Positions 24,799 to 33,100 of a stretch of 47,607 nucleotides of DNA are shown here, piece by piece (positions within the stretch are counted from its first letter, which is position 1; each line of letters starts with the position of its first letter). The position numbers were made by a program, and so were the translations under genes. The DNA is from JAVBTR01 sp031556065. Its GTDB lineage: Bacteria; Bacillota; Clostridia; Christensenellales; Aristaeellaceae. The stretch covers positions 1 to 47,607 of the forward strand of contig JAVBTR010000009.1 of assembly GCA_031556065.1 (NCBI GenBank). The letters run 5' to 3'. The notes under the pieces are model-generated. The model had not been told where the DNA came from, ran no database searches, and was given only the letters and a program-made list of their open reading frames with translations.

Positions 24799-25968
24799 TT
24801 AAATTGTGTGTGTTTTAAGCCACGATAATGAATCGTTTAATGTGGGATGGATGGGGGAGTGGCTTGCCGTAAGATAGTCCAATGTGGATTCCATTGATAG
24901 GATCACAGCAGCCTGTAAATCTGTTTGGGCCAGGGCACGAAGGGCTTCCAGTCCTTTATAGGGTTTGCGGCCAAGCTCGATTTTATCGGCCAGGTATGTA
25001 ACCATATCCAGCTTGTTCATTTCCTTTCGCCCTAATGTATGGCTATAGATGGCGTGTAAAACGGTTTCATCTATTATACCATATTCGGCTTTGGCCAGGG
25101 ATTCCCCTGCCGAGGCGTGCAAAAGTGACACGGAGGATAACAGGGCGGGGTCGGTTTCGCGGGAAAGCTTTTGCTGGCTTTCAAGGGGCAGGGATTTGGC
25201 GCAATCGTGCAATAACCCCGCTAAAGTGGCGGCTTCAAGATCCACACCATGGATTTGAGCCAGGTGACGGGCATACTGGCAAACACCCAGGGAATGGGCG
25301 AAAAGCCCGGGGGAAAGGGTGTTGAACAGCTTGTCCACCAAGGGGGCGGCATTGTTTAAGTAAGGAGAATAGCCATAAAGCCCCATTAAACCGATGTAGG
25401 CCTGAACAGCAGCAGGCAAGCATTGGGGCATCAGCCCCGAGGCCAGCTGGCTGCGGATTTCGGTGGAGGCGGCAAGGTATAGTTCCATGGGTACTTCTTC
25501 GATTTTTGCGCCTAGGTTCTGCATTTTTTTTAATGCCTGGGTGTAAGTTTCGTCGGATGCGTTCTCCCGGTGAACCACTAAAAAGGTGCACAGCGTGAAT
25601 ACCTTTTCATACGCCCGCCAGGTGTTTAGTTCGTGAAGGGTGTCTTCGCCAATAATGAAAAAAATCTTCCCTTTGGGGTATTGCTCTTTTAAAAGCGATA
25701 GGGTGTCTACGGAATAGATAATGCCTTCTCTGTCCAGTTCAATACGGGAGGGCGAAAAAGCCTTTTCGCGGCCAATAGCAGCAATGAGCATTTCATAGCG
25801 CTGCTGATTGGTTACCTGGGTAATGCGCTTGTGGGGCGGGTTGCCGCTTGGAACAAACAGCACCCTGTCAAGTTCAGCACTTTTAAGCGCTGCCAAAGCC
25901 ATATGTATGTGCCCTGAATGGATAGGGTTAAACGAGCCGCCCATAAGCCCGATACGTTCCTTTACCAC
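24799..25968 (-). CDS. nadD: fused nicotinate-nucleotide adenylyltransferase and YqeK-type HD hydrolase
   Basis: 389 residues formed by two usually separate neighbours. Residues 1-200 are NadD, which makes deamido-NAD from nicotinate mononucleotide and ATP: GGSFNPIHSGH (10-20), PSGNPPHK and STEIRS (168-173) are the nucleotidyl-transfer motifs. Residues 205-389 are YqeK, an HD-domain enzyme that in related species cleaves diadenosine tetraphosphate: FAHSLGV with His225, LLHDCAK with His254-Asp255, then HTLGRKEM and YLADKIELGR. No stop codon or frameshift lies between them. The start is GTG at 25968 with GGAGGAGAAATT upstream. The fusion occurs in some Clostridia; both halves look intact. It heads the rsfS-chvE-mmsAB run. 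Confidence 0.93.
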   Translation of the reverse strand: MVKERIGLMGGSFNPIHSGHIHMALAALKSAELDRVLFVPSGNPPHKRITQVTNQQRYEMLIAAIGREKAFSPSRIELDREGIIYSVDTLSLLKEQYPKGKIFFIIGEDTLHELNTWRAYEKVFTLCTFLVVHRENASDETYTQALKKMQNLGAKIEEVPMELYLAASTEIRSQLASGLMPQCLPAAVQAYIGLMGLYGYSPYLNNAAPLVDKLFNTLSPGLFAHSLGVCQYARHLAQIHGVDLEAATLAGLLHDCAKSLPLESQQKLSRETDPALLSSVSLLHASAGESLAKAEYGIIDETVLHAIYSHTLGRKEMNKLDMVTYLADKIELGRKPYKGLEALRALAQTDLQAAVILSMESTLDYLTASHSPIHPTLNDSLSWLKTHTI

Positions 25969-26039
25969 AATTTCTCCTCCCTTTTTGCTATCATATTATA
26001 TATGATGTTGGGCAAAATGAAAAGAAGGAGGCGGGGAAA

Positions 26040-26870
26040 ATGGAGCAATATTTGCAGCGCACTTATTTGGCCGGGCTTTTTAACCGCATCGGTCTTGGAT
26101 TATTGGTATTGGCCTTGTCCTGCGCATGGTTTGTATACCTTTGGGGGTTACAGTGGACGGCAATCATTGCTGGGGTGGCCTTGGGGATATTGGTGCTGTT
26201 ATGTATCCGCCTTTTTAACAAACGTACCGTGGATTTAAGGCAAGAGCAGCTAAGGCGCCGCATCGGCGGGGAATTGGCGGTAAACGCGCTGCTTTTAACA
26301 GGACGAAAGCAGGCCCACTTTCAGGTGTCCTTATGGCTGAGCATGGCCTATCCTTTGCAAATGGAAAAATCCACAGAGGAAGGGCTGGTGGCGGAATTGA
26401 AAGGCAAGAAGCTTTTAATCAGCGCTATTTGCCGCCACGAAAGCGAGAAAATCACCTGCGATGATCTGATACGGCTTCAAAAGGCCTTGATCACCTGCCA
26501 CGGAGACAAGGCCGTGGCGTGTGTGACCACCGGGCTTTCAGATGGGGCCAAGGGTTATGTGGAAACCGCCAAGCCTCCTATTAGCATTGTAGATAAAAAA
26601 GAATTGATTCATTTGGCCGGGACCATGCTTCCTGCTACCAATGAACAGCTGGTGGAATTGGGCCAATCGAAAAAACGCCATGGTTCAAAAAGTGTGTGGA
26701 TCGCCCACGTGCTGGATGAAAGCCGAGCCAAGCGGTATCTGCTTTATGGCTTGGGTCTGTTGGGCTTGTATTTTATTACCAAGCTTCCCTATTATCCGGT
26801 GCCGGGGGCAATTATGCTAAGCTTGGCAGTTCTAAGCAAGGTGTATCCCAGAAAAGAAAAAACACTATAG
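26040..26870 (+). CDS. membrane protein with a possible nuclease-like soluble domain
   Basis: 276 residues. Two hydrophobic segments at about 15-60 and one or two at about 230-265 flank a soluble domain of about 160 residues. In that domain GGELAVNALLL is followed by LVAELKGKKLLISAICRHESEKITCDDLIRLQ, with acidic and lysine residues arranged somewhat like the D-(E/Q)xK core of Mrr or NERD-type restriction-endonuclease folds. This is a weak resemblance. I do not recognise a named family. A strong ribosome site (GAAGGAGGCGGGGAAA) precedes the ATG. It is divergent from nadD-yqeK by 71 bases and convergent with the aminotransferase, overlapping it by six bases. Confidence 0.6.
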   Translation: MEQYLQRTYLAGLFNRIGLGLLVLALSCAWFVYLWGLQWTAIIAGVALGILVLLCIRLFNKRTVDLRQEQLRRRIGGELAVNALLLTGRKQAHFQVSLWLSMAYPLQMEKSTEEGLVAELKGKKLLISAICRHESEKITCDDLIRLQKALITCHGDKAVACVTTGLSDGAKGYVETAKPPISIVDKKELIHLAGTMLPATNEQLVELGQSKKRHGSKSVWIAHVLDESRAKRYLLYGLGLLGLYFITKLPYYPVPGAIMLSLAVLSKVYPRKEKTL

Positions 26871-27989
26871 GTTATAAACAGCCTCTACCAGGCGATCAAT
26901 CTCCACTTCGGTGTTATAAATGCCTACGCTGGCCCGAACAGCACCGGTGTTCATTGTGCCTAAATATTGGTGGATACTGGGGGCGCAGTGCAGCCCGCCA
27001 CGAAGAGCAAAGCCCTGGCTGCTTAGCGCATCTGCCGCTTCGGAGGAATCCATTCGATCTAGCACAAAACTTAACACGCCCACCCTTTTTACATCTGGAT
27101 GGCCTAAAACGGTAACGCTGGGCAGGCTCATGAGCCCCTGGGCCATGCGGCTTGTTAAAGCGTCTTCATATTCGCGGATTTCATTTTGATGGGCCCGTAC
27201 AAAGCGAATACCTTGAAGCAGCCCCGCAATGCCGGGCAGGTTTAGGGTGCCGGATTCGTAGCGGTCGGGCAAGTCTTCCGGCTGTAGCATGCTTTCTGAA
27301 CGGGAGCCGGTTCCCCCTTCACGAAAAGGTCGGGGCAGCATACCATTACGCAGCACCAATAAACCCGTCCCCTGAGGCCCCAGGAGCCCTTTGTGACCAG
27401 GCATGGCCACCATGTCGGCATTTAGTGCGTTCAAGCTCACATCCAGCACCCCGGCGGTCTGGGCGGCATCTACTAATAAGGGGATGCCGTTCTCCCGGCA
27501 CACGGCCCCAAGGCGGCCAATGGGCTGGATGATTCCCGTAACGTTGCTGGCATGGGAAAGCACCACCAGGGCCGTTTTAGGGGTAATGGCTTTTTGCAGA
27601 GTATGAGGCTCCAATAGCCCCATGTTGTTGGGAGCCAGCACCTTGACGGTGATCATTCCCAGCCGCTCGTAGCCGCTTAAAACCCGCATAACGGCATTGT
27701 GTTCCGCGTGGGAGCAGATCACTTCATCCCCCAAGTGCAAAAGCCCTTTAATGGCGATATTAATGGAATCGGTGCAGTTGAAGGTAAAAATCACTTGTTC
27801 GGGTTTGTCCAACATAAAAAGCTGGGCGGCTTCTTCCCGGCAGCGGTTGATCACCCGCCCTGCGCAAAGGGATAAATGGTGCCCGGCCCGGCCAGGGTTT
27901 CCCCCCAGCTTTTCCATGACACCACTGGCGGCCCGGATAACTTCTGGGGGCTTTGGAAACGTGGTGGCGGCGTTGTCTAAATAAATCAT
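26865..27989 (-). CDS. class-V aminotransferase, cysteine desulfurase / selenocysteine lyase-like
   Basis: About 374 residues of the PLP-dependent NifS/SufS/CsdA superfamily. MIYLDNAATTFPKPPEV is the diagnostic N terminus, SHAEHNAVMR carries the PLP-stacking His, LLVDAAQTAGV has the PLP Asp and the Schiff-base Lys is in MPGHKGLLGPQGTG. RGGLHCAPSIHQYLGT, near the C terminus, holds the Cys of the active-site loop. The family draws sulfur from cysteine or selenium from selenocysteine. It is divergent from the DUF3343 Se/S-carrier-like gene by 82 bases, which supports a sulfur or selenium trafficking role. The start is the ATG at 27989, with AAGGAG eight bases upstream, not the longer frame. Confidence 0.88.
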   Translation of the reverse strand: MIYLDNAATTFPKPPEVIRAASGVMEKLGGNPGRAGHHLSLCAGRVINRCREEAAQLFMLDKPEQVIFTFNCTDSINIAIKGLLHLGDEVICSHAEHNAVMRVLSGYERLGMITVKVLAPNNMGLLEPHTLQKAITPKTALVVLSHASNVTGIIQPIGRLGAVCRENGIPLLVDAAQTAGVLDVSLNALNADMVAMPGHKGLLGPQGTGLLVLRNGMLPRPFREGGTGSRSESMLQPEDLPDRYESGTLNLPGIAGLLQGIRFVRAHQNEIREYEDALTSRMAQGLMSLPSVTVLGHPDVKRVGVLSFVLDRMDSSEAADALSSQGFALRGGLHCAPSIHQYLGTMNTGAVRASVGIYNTEVEIDRLVEAVYNL

Positions 27990-28071
27990 TGCATGTTCTC
28001 CTTCTGTGGTATTAGGCACCGTGGCCCGCTAAACGGTATACTATATGTTGAGGGAAGGAGGAGATGAACCT

Positions 28072-28341
28072 ATGGAAGAAATTTTCGGTATCGGCGCGTT
28101 CCGTTCCCGGCAGCAGGTCATGCGGTTTGAATCGGCTCTGAAGAGGCAAGGCCTTCGGGTCAGCGTGATTTCAACCCCAAGGGATGTATCCGTGGGCTGC
28201 GGCCTTTCGGTGCGCTTTGATATGGAAGATGCGGCCAAGGTGTTAGGCGTCTACAAGCAGACCGGGCCGGGAAACCTGATCGGTTTTTACCGTGTACACC
28301 GTACCGGCCAGGGCCGCCCGCAAGTTACGCCTATTCAATGA
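28072..28341 (+). CDS. DUF3343 putative Se/S carrier-like protein
   Basis: 89 residues. The fold has a ferredoxin-like pattern (FRSRQQVMRFESALKRQG) and the single cysteine in SVGCGLSVRF, the motif of the putative Se/S carrier family related to the C-terminal part of YedF. Such proteins are thought to hold persulfide or perselenide on that cysteine. It sits head-to-head with the NifS-like aminotransferase, a possible donor. AAGGAGGAGATGAACCT precedes the ATG at 28072. No selD or selA is in the window, so the element carried is open. Confidence 0.82.
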   Translation: MEEIFGIGAFRSRQQVMRFESALKRQGLRVSVISTPRDVSVGCGLSVRFDMEDAAKVLGVYKQTGPGNLIGFYRVHRTGQGRPQVTPIQ

Positions 28342-28361
28342 TAAATTTGTTAAAAAAGGTA

Positions 28362-28390
28362 TTGCATTTGCCTTGAAAGCGTGGTACAAT
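28362..28390 (+). promoter_or_regulatory. promoter of rpsT
   Basis: TTGCAT (28362-28367), 17-base spacer, TACAAT (28385-28390), 41 bases before the start codon. A clear sigma-A-type promoter. Confidence 0.8.
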
Positions 28391-28431
28391 AACTTCTGCT
28401 GATTTAAGCTATTTCGAGGAGGTGAAACAAG

Positions 28432-28695
28432 TTGCCGAATATCCAATCCGCTAAAAAGCGCGTAAAGGTTTCCGCAAAAAAGAATCTGCGTAATCGCATC
28501 GTTAAGTCTGGTGTGAAGACCCAAATCAAGAAGTTCAATGCTGCGATGGCCGCCGATGCGAGCGCTGCAGGCGTGCAATTGAGCGCGACCACCTCCGCTA
28601 TCGATAAAGCAGTTGCCAAGGGCATTATCCACAAGAATGCCGCCAACCGCAAAAAGGCCCGTTTGGCTATTGCCATGAACAAGGCTGCCCAATAA
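28432..28695 (+). CDS. rpsT: 30S ribosomal protein S20
   Basis: 87 residues, basic and helical, binding 16S rRNA in the small subunit. PNIQSAKKRVKVSAK is the typical N terminus, and NKAVAKGIIHKNAANRKKARL-like sequence (here DKAVAKGIIHKNAA and NRKKARLAI) the typical C-terminal half. The start codon is TTG with GAGGAGGTGAAACAAG upstream, unusual for a ribosomal protein though non-ATG starts are known for rpsT. Own promoter and terminator make it monocistronic. Confidence 0.97.
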   Translation: MPNIQSAKKRVKVSAKKNLRNRIVKSGVKTQIKKFNAAMAADASAAGVQLSATTSAIDKAVAKGIIHKNAANRKKARLAIAMNKAAQ

Positions 28696-28712
28696 GTTGT
28701 TTGGTTTCATAG

Positions 28713-28739
28713 ACCCACTGCATTAGCGGTGGGTTTTTT
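28713..28739 (+). terminator. intrinsic terminator of rpsT
   Basis: CCCACTGC-ATTA-GCGGTGGG stem-loop followed by six T, 18 bases after the stop codon. Confidence 0.9.
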
Positions 28740-28745
28740 GTTATA

Positions 28746-28774
28746 TTGACAGAAGTCATTGTTTCCTCTATATT
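28746..28774 (+). promoter_or_regulatory. promoter of the two-component operon
   Basis: Perfect -35 TTGACA (28746-28751), 17-base spacer and TATATT (28769-28774), 25 bases before the response-regulator ATG. Confidence 0.72.
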
Positions 28775-28798
28775 TGTGTTAGAAGGTGGAGGAACTAA

Positions 28799-29542
28799 AT
28801 GTATAAACTGTTGATTATTGATGACGAAGAGAAGATCGTTGAAGGCATGGGCAGCCTTTTTCCATGGCAAAGCATAGGCTTTGAAGTGGTAGGGCAGTTT
28901 ACCGATGGGCAAAAGGCCTTGGATTATATTGGGAAAAATGAAGTCCATGTGGTTTTGACAGATATAGAAATGCCCGGTATGAATGGGTTGGAATTAAGCC
29001 GCGCGCTGATGGCCTATAAGGGGCTTAAGGTGGTGTTGTTTTCCAGTTATAGTCATTATGAATATTTCCGCGGCGCTATTCAAAACAATGTGGCCGATTA
29101 CCTGATTAAGCCTATTAACTATGCGGCTTTGCTCGAATGCTTTGAACGGATCAGGACCCAATTGGACGGGGAAAAAAAGGTGGTTAATATGGCGCCCACG
29201 GGCTACTATGAAAAAATCGTCTATGATGTGATGGCTTATTTAAAAGAGAACTACCAAAACGCTTCCTTGGAAGAGGCGGCGGTGTTGGTGAATCTGAGCC
29301 CCTCCTATCTTTCTAAAATTTTTAAAGAGAAAAGCGGCAGGCATTTTTCAGATATGCTTTTGTCCATCCGCATGGATAAGGCCTGCGAAATGCTGGCCAA
29401 TCCTAAATATAAAGGGTATGATGTGGCTTATTATGTGGGCTACGATAACCCAAAGAATTTTTCCCGGGCGTTTAAGAGCTTCTTTGGCATCAGCGCCACT
29501 GAATACCGTACGGACAAGCTGGGAGGCCCTGTGGAAGAATGA
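28799..29542 (+). CDS. AraC-type response regulator (YesN class)
   Basis: 247 residues. The receiver domain (1-125) has the acidic pair Asp8/Asp9, the phospho-acceptor Asp55 in VVLTDIEMPG and Lys103 in DYLIKPI. After a short linker the C-terminal ~100 residues form an AraC-type double helix-turn-helix (NLSPSYLSKIFKEKSG and DVAYYVGYDNPKNFSRAFK). It lacks the long middle region found in many YesN proteins, so it is compact. It overlaps the kinase gene by four bases. By position it probably controls the convergent sugar transporter at 31251-34381, but no operator could be identified. Confidence 0.93.
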   Translation: MYKLLIIDDEEKIVEGMGSLFPWQSIGFEVVGQFTDGQKALDYIGKNEVHVVLTDIEMPGMNGLELSRALMAYKGLKVVLFSSYSHYEYFRGAIQNNVADYLIKPINYAALLECFERIRTQLDGEKKVVNMAPTGYYEKIVYDVMAYLKENYQNASLEEAAVLVNLSPSYLSKIFKEKSGRHFSDMLLSIRMDKACEMLANPKYKGYDVAYYVGYDNPKNFSRAFKSFFGISATEYRTDKLGGPVEE

Positions 29543-31254
29543 GAAGGAAATATTTTCTTCGCCGGGCAGGCATCTTTTTTATGTATATGATGATCCCAAC
29601 CCTGATCGTGGTGCTGGCCTTTTCATACCTTAACTCTTTTTCCATGGAAAAGGAGCTGCGCTCCAAAGGCGCCCAAACGGCGGAGGCTGTGAAAACCAAT
29701 ATAGATTTGGCTGTGAGTAATGTGTTGATGCAGACAGATTCGCTCATGGCTACCACCCGCATGACCTTGACCCTTAAAAGGGTGCTTAACTGGGATAGTC
29801 TTTCCTATGGGGATGCGATGAACGTTTCAAGTCTTCGGTCGGTGCTTTCAAGCATTATCAATACCCATCCGTACATTGAATCCATGTACATCTATTTCGA
29901 TAAGGGCAAGCGCTTTTTATCCTCTGAAAGCGGTGTTAGCTATCTGACCGTGGATGCGGGGGAACGCTGGCTTAACCGCTATGGAGCCATGAAGGAAGAC
30001 GGGCAGATAACTATCTTCACTGATGAAAACCAACGGGGGGAAAGGACCTTGTCTATTGTCAAACGGATGATGACCCAGAATGGGTGCATCGTTTTAAACA
30101 TAAACGGCCAGCGGCTCAGCGATATTTTGAGCTTGCTGTTTTCCAACCAGCAGGAGGCTATTTACCTTTTATCCCCAGCAGGTGAAATATTACTGGGCAT
30201 TACCACCCCCCAAAAGCTGCCCCTTTTAACTGCCCTGCCCCAGGCGGATTTTGATGGGCAATGGGTTTTGCTGGAAGGCGAAAAATGGATGCTTCACTCT
30301 ATGTTTGACGAAAGCCTGCAGCTGCGGATTTTTTCCGCCACCTCCTACGGGGAAATGCAAAGCTCCAGAGGGCAGCTTTTGCGGACCATTGTAATTATTA
30401 TGCTGGTGAACATGGCCGTGGTCATGCTTCTGGCCTATATCACCACCAAGCGTTCCTTTGACCAGATTGAATATATGATCGATGTGTTCGATAACGCGGA
30501 ACGGGGCTTGCCTGTTAAACGGCGGGAAGATAAAGCCCACGATGAATACGATGTGATTATGAACAACATCATTTATTTGTTTTTAAATAATAACTATTTA
30601 AGACAGGAACTGATGGAAAAACAATACCAGCAGGAAAATGCGGAGCTGATGAGCCTGCAATTGCAGATCAACCCCCATTTTCTCTTTAACACGCTGCAAA
30701 CGGTGGATATGGAAGTAAGGAAGGAGCCCGTGAACAGCCTTCATGCTAGCATGATGCTGGGGAACGTATCCGCTATTTTAAAATACGCCTTATCCGACCC
30801 ACAAGAGGTGGTGACGGTAGAGGAAGAAATCGCTTATTTGAAGCGATATATTGCGGTGCAGAAGTTCCGCTTTGGGGATGGGTTTATTATTTACTACGAG
30901 GTGGACGACGAGGTGAGGGAAGCCAAGGTCTTTAGGCTGCTACTGCAGCCCTTGGTGGAAAACAGCCTTTTGCATGGGATCAGGGGCCTTGAAGAAAAGG
31001 GCTATATTCATGTTGTGTTAAAAAAACAGGGGGATAGCCTGGCTTGCCATGTATCCGATACGGGAGCAGGCATGACCTCAGAGGAAATCCAAAGGCTGTA
31101 TGAAAAAATCCACGCCAAGACCAGCCAAAGCATAGGACTAACGAACCTGAACCGGCGGCTGGTTCTTCGATACGGGGAGGCTGGTGCCCTTGTGATTCAA
31201 AGCGAAAAAGGAAAAGGCACTACTGTTTCCTTTGTAGTGCCCTTAATTTATTAA
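29539..31254 (+). CDS. sensor histidine kinase (YesM class)
   Basis: 571 residues. Membrane segment one at about 11-32, an extracytoplasmic sensor region of about 245 residues, membrane segment two at about 280-302, a HAMP-like linker, then the His_kinase module with the phospho-acceptor His380 in INPHFLFNTLQ. The ATPase domain follows with Asn475 in LVENSLLHGI, the DTGAGMT G1 box and GKGTTVSF near the end. Members of this class sense extracellular sugars or sugar-binding protein and phosphorylate the AraC-type partner. The stop overlaps the convergent permease by four bases, so no terminator separates these transcripts. Confidence 0.94.
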   Translation: MRRKYFLRRAGIFFMYMMIPTLIVVLAFSYLNSFSMEKELRSKGAQTAEAVKTNIDLAVSNVLMQTDSLMATTRMTLTLKRVLNWDSLSYGDAMNVSSLRSVLSSIINTHPYIESMYIYFDKGKRFLSSESGVSYLTVDAGERWLNRYGAMKEDGQITIFTDENQRGERTLSIVKRMMTQNGCIVLNINGQRLSDILSLLFSNQQEAIYLLSPAGEILLGITTPQKLPLLTALPQADFDGQWVLLEGEKWMLHSMFDESLQLRIFSATSYGEMQSSRGQLLRTIVIIMLVNMAVVMLLAYITTKRSFDQIEYMIDVFDNAERGLPVKRREDKAHDEYDVIMNNIIYLFLNNNYLRQELMEKQYQQENAELMSLQLQINPHFLFNTLQTVDMEVRKEPVNSLHASMMLGNVSAILKYALSDPQEVVTVEEEIAYLKRYIAVQKFRFGDGFIIYYEVDDEVREAKVFRLLLQPLVENSLLHGIRGLEEKGYIHVVLKKQGDSLACHVSDTGAGMTSEEIQRLYEKIHAKTSQSIGLTNLNRRLVLRYGEAGALVIQSEKGKGTTVSFVVPLIY

Positions 31255-32099
31255 CCTTTGATACCGCTGGTGGCAATGCCCTCAACGAAGTATTTCTGTG
31301 CCGCGAAAAAGAGAATAATCAGCGGCAAAACCGCTACGAAGCTCATGGCCATCAGTTTTCCCCAGACGATAACCGATTCTGCATCCATGGATAAGCGCAG
31401 GGCCAGGGAAATGGTGTATTTGGAAACCGAGTTAATAAAGATCAGGGAATTGAAATAGTCGTTATACGTCCACATGAATTGGAATAGCCCTGCGGAAAAG
31501 AGGGCGGCCTTCATCAGCGGAAGAAGAATCTGAACCAGAACCCTGAAGCTGCCGCAGCCGTCGATGTAGGCGGATTCGTCTAAATCCTTAGGAAGGCTCC
31601 GCATAAACTGTACCAGCATAAAGATAAAGAAGGGATAACAGCCTAAAAGCGCCGGTACATAGAAAGGCAGATAGCTATTAACCCAGCCAAAGGTGTTGTA
31701 GAGGGAATAACGGGGAATGATGATCACCGCGTTTGGCAGCATTAGGGTAGAAATAAGCAGTGAAAACAGTATTTTTTTAAAGGGAAAACGGAACCTGGCG
31801 AAGCCGTAAGCAACCAGGGTACAGGAGGCTACGGTGAAAAGCGTGGTTGGAATGACCAGCTTGGCGGTGTTTAAAAAAAAGTTAGTGTAGCTGAAATTCC
31901 CCGTGCCCTTCCAGCCTTCAAGGTAGTACCGGAGGTGGAATTCATTGGGCAAAAGCTTTAGGGAGCCGAAAATTTCTTCGTTGGTTTTAAATGTGGCGAA
32001 GAGCATCCAGATAATGGGAAACAGCAGAACAATACCGATTGCAGCAATAATAAGGTAATCTCCAGTGCGCTTAAGGCGCTTTTTTGTTTTTGCGTTCAT
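31251..32099 (-). CDS. carbohydrate ABC transporter permease (MalG-like)
   Basis: 282 residues, six membrane segments. The EAA-type loop that docks on the ATPase is SAYIDGCGSFRVLVQILLPL, near residues 180-200, and the protein ends in the family-typical YFVEGIATSGIKG. It belongs to the CUT1 importers for oligosaccharides and glycosides. It is the last gene of a three-gene operon after the binding protein and the MalF-like permease. No ATPase gene is present, so it presumably borrows a shared MsmX-type ATPase encoded elsewhere, common in Bacillota. Confidence 0.93.
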   Translation of the reverse strand: MNAKTKKRLKRTGDYLIIAAIGIVLLFPIIWMLFATFKTNEEIFGSLKLLPNEFHLRYYLEGWKGTGNFSYTNFFLNTAKLVIPTTLFTVASCTLVAYGFARFRFPFKKILFSLLISTLMLPNAVIIIPRYSLYNTFGWVNSYLPFYVPALLGCYPFFIFMLVQFMRSLPKDLDESAYIDGCGSFRVLVQILLPLMKAALFSAGLFQFMWTYNDYFNSLIFINSVSKYTISLALRLSMDAESVIVWGKLMAMSFVAVLPLIILFFAAQKYFVEGIATSGIKG

Positions 32100-32112
32100 T
32101 TTCTATTCCTCC

Positions 32113-33024
32113 TTAGAAATCGCCGCCGTCTTCATAATGCACCCACCCGGAGGAGGAGCGGAAAAGAAGCAGCGTCACAATGAGGATAATAATGAAGATC
32201 ACCCAGGAAATGGCGGAAGCATAGCCCATTTTATAGTAACCAAAGCCTTCTTTATATAGCTTCATGCCCAGGACGTTGGTGGATTTCAGCGGGCCGCCGT
32301 TGGTAATAACAAAGGCGGATGTGAAGTTTTGCAGGGCGTTGATGGTTTGCATAATGGTGTTGAAAAAGATAATGGGGGTGATCTGGGGCATAACGATGGA
32401 GAAAAAGCGCCGGGGTGCGCTGGCGCCATCGATAATGGCCGCTTCGTGGAGGGATTTAGGTACTTGCTTTAAGGCTGCCAGAAACATGACCATGGAGGAA
32501 CCAAACTGCCATATTTCAAGGCTGCAAATGGTTAAAAGAGCATAACGGGTATCGCCCCAGAATTGAATCTTCCCAATACCAATGGATTGAAGCATGGCGT
32601 TGACGATGCCATTGTCCAGAAACATCAGTTTCCACAGTATGGCAACCGCCACGCTGCCGCCGAAAAGGGAAGGCAGGTAATAGAGGGTGCGGATCATGTT
32701 AATGCCCTTGATATCGCGGTTTAAGAATACAGCCACGGCCAAAGCCATTATAAGCTTTCCGGGGACAGTATAAAGGGTATACATTGCGGTGACTTTTAAA
32801 GAATTCCAAAATTCCGGATCCATGGTAAAGAGCTTAACGTAATTGGCAAGACCGATGAACTTCGGATCCCCTGCCATGGAATAGTTCGTAAAAGAATAGA
32901 TCAGCGACATAATGAACGGATAAAGCTGCAAGACCAAAAAACCGATCAGCCAGGGCGCTAAATAAGCGAAGGCCATGTAATCCCGTTTTCTGTATTTTGC
33001 ATCAGCCTTTAATTTTTGAGTCAA
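32113..33024 (-). CDS. carbohydrate ABC transporter permease (MalF-like)
   Basis: 303 residues, six membrane segments. The N terminus RKRDYMAFAYLAPWLIGF is typical, and the EAA loop is SLHEAAIIDGASAPRRFFSIV. It pairs with the MalG-like permease 13 bases downstream to form the channel. The gene follows the binding protein across an intra-operon hairpin. Confidence 0.93.
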   Translation of the reverse strand: MTQKLKADAKYRKRDYMAFAYLAPWLIGFLVLQLYPFIMSLIYSFTNYSMAGDPKFIGLANYVKLFTMDPEFWNSLKVTAMYTLYTVPGKLIMALAVAVFLNRDIKGINMIRTLYYLPSLFGGSVAVAILWKLMFLDNGIVNAMLQSIGIGKIQFWGDTRYALLTICSLEIWQFGSSMVMFLAALKQVPKSLHEAAIIDGASAPRRFFSIVMPQITPIIFFNTIMQTINALQNFTSAFVITNGGPLKSTNVLGMKLYKEGFGYYKMGYASAISWVIFIIILIVTLLLFRSSSGWVHYEDGGDF

Positions 33025-33046
33025 AGCAGATTTCTCCTCTCGTTTT

Positions 33047-33090
33047 AAAAAGAAAGGAACGGGTGCCCCTTTTTAAGAAACACCCGTTCC
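33047..33090 (-). terminator. intra-operon terminator-like hairpin after the sugar-binding protein
   Basis: GGAACGGGTG (33056-33065) pairs perfectly with CACCCGTTCC (33081-33090) around a 15-base loop. On the minus strand TTTCTTTTT follows directly. It would end a share of transcripts after the binding protein, giving more of it than of the permeases. Confidence 0.8.
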
Positions 33091-33100
33091 CTTGGGATAC

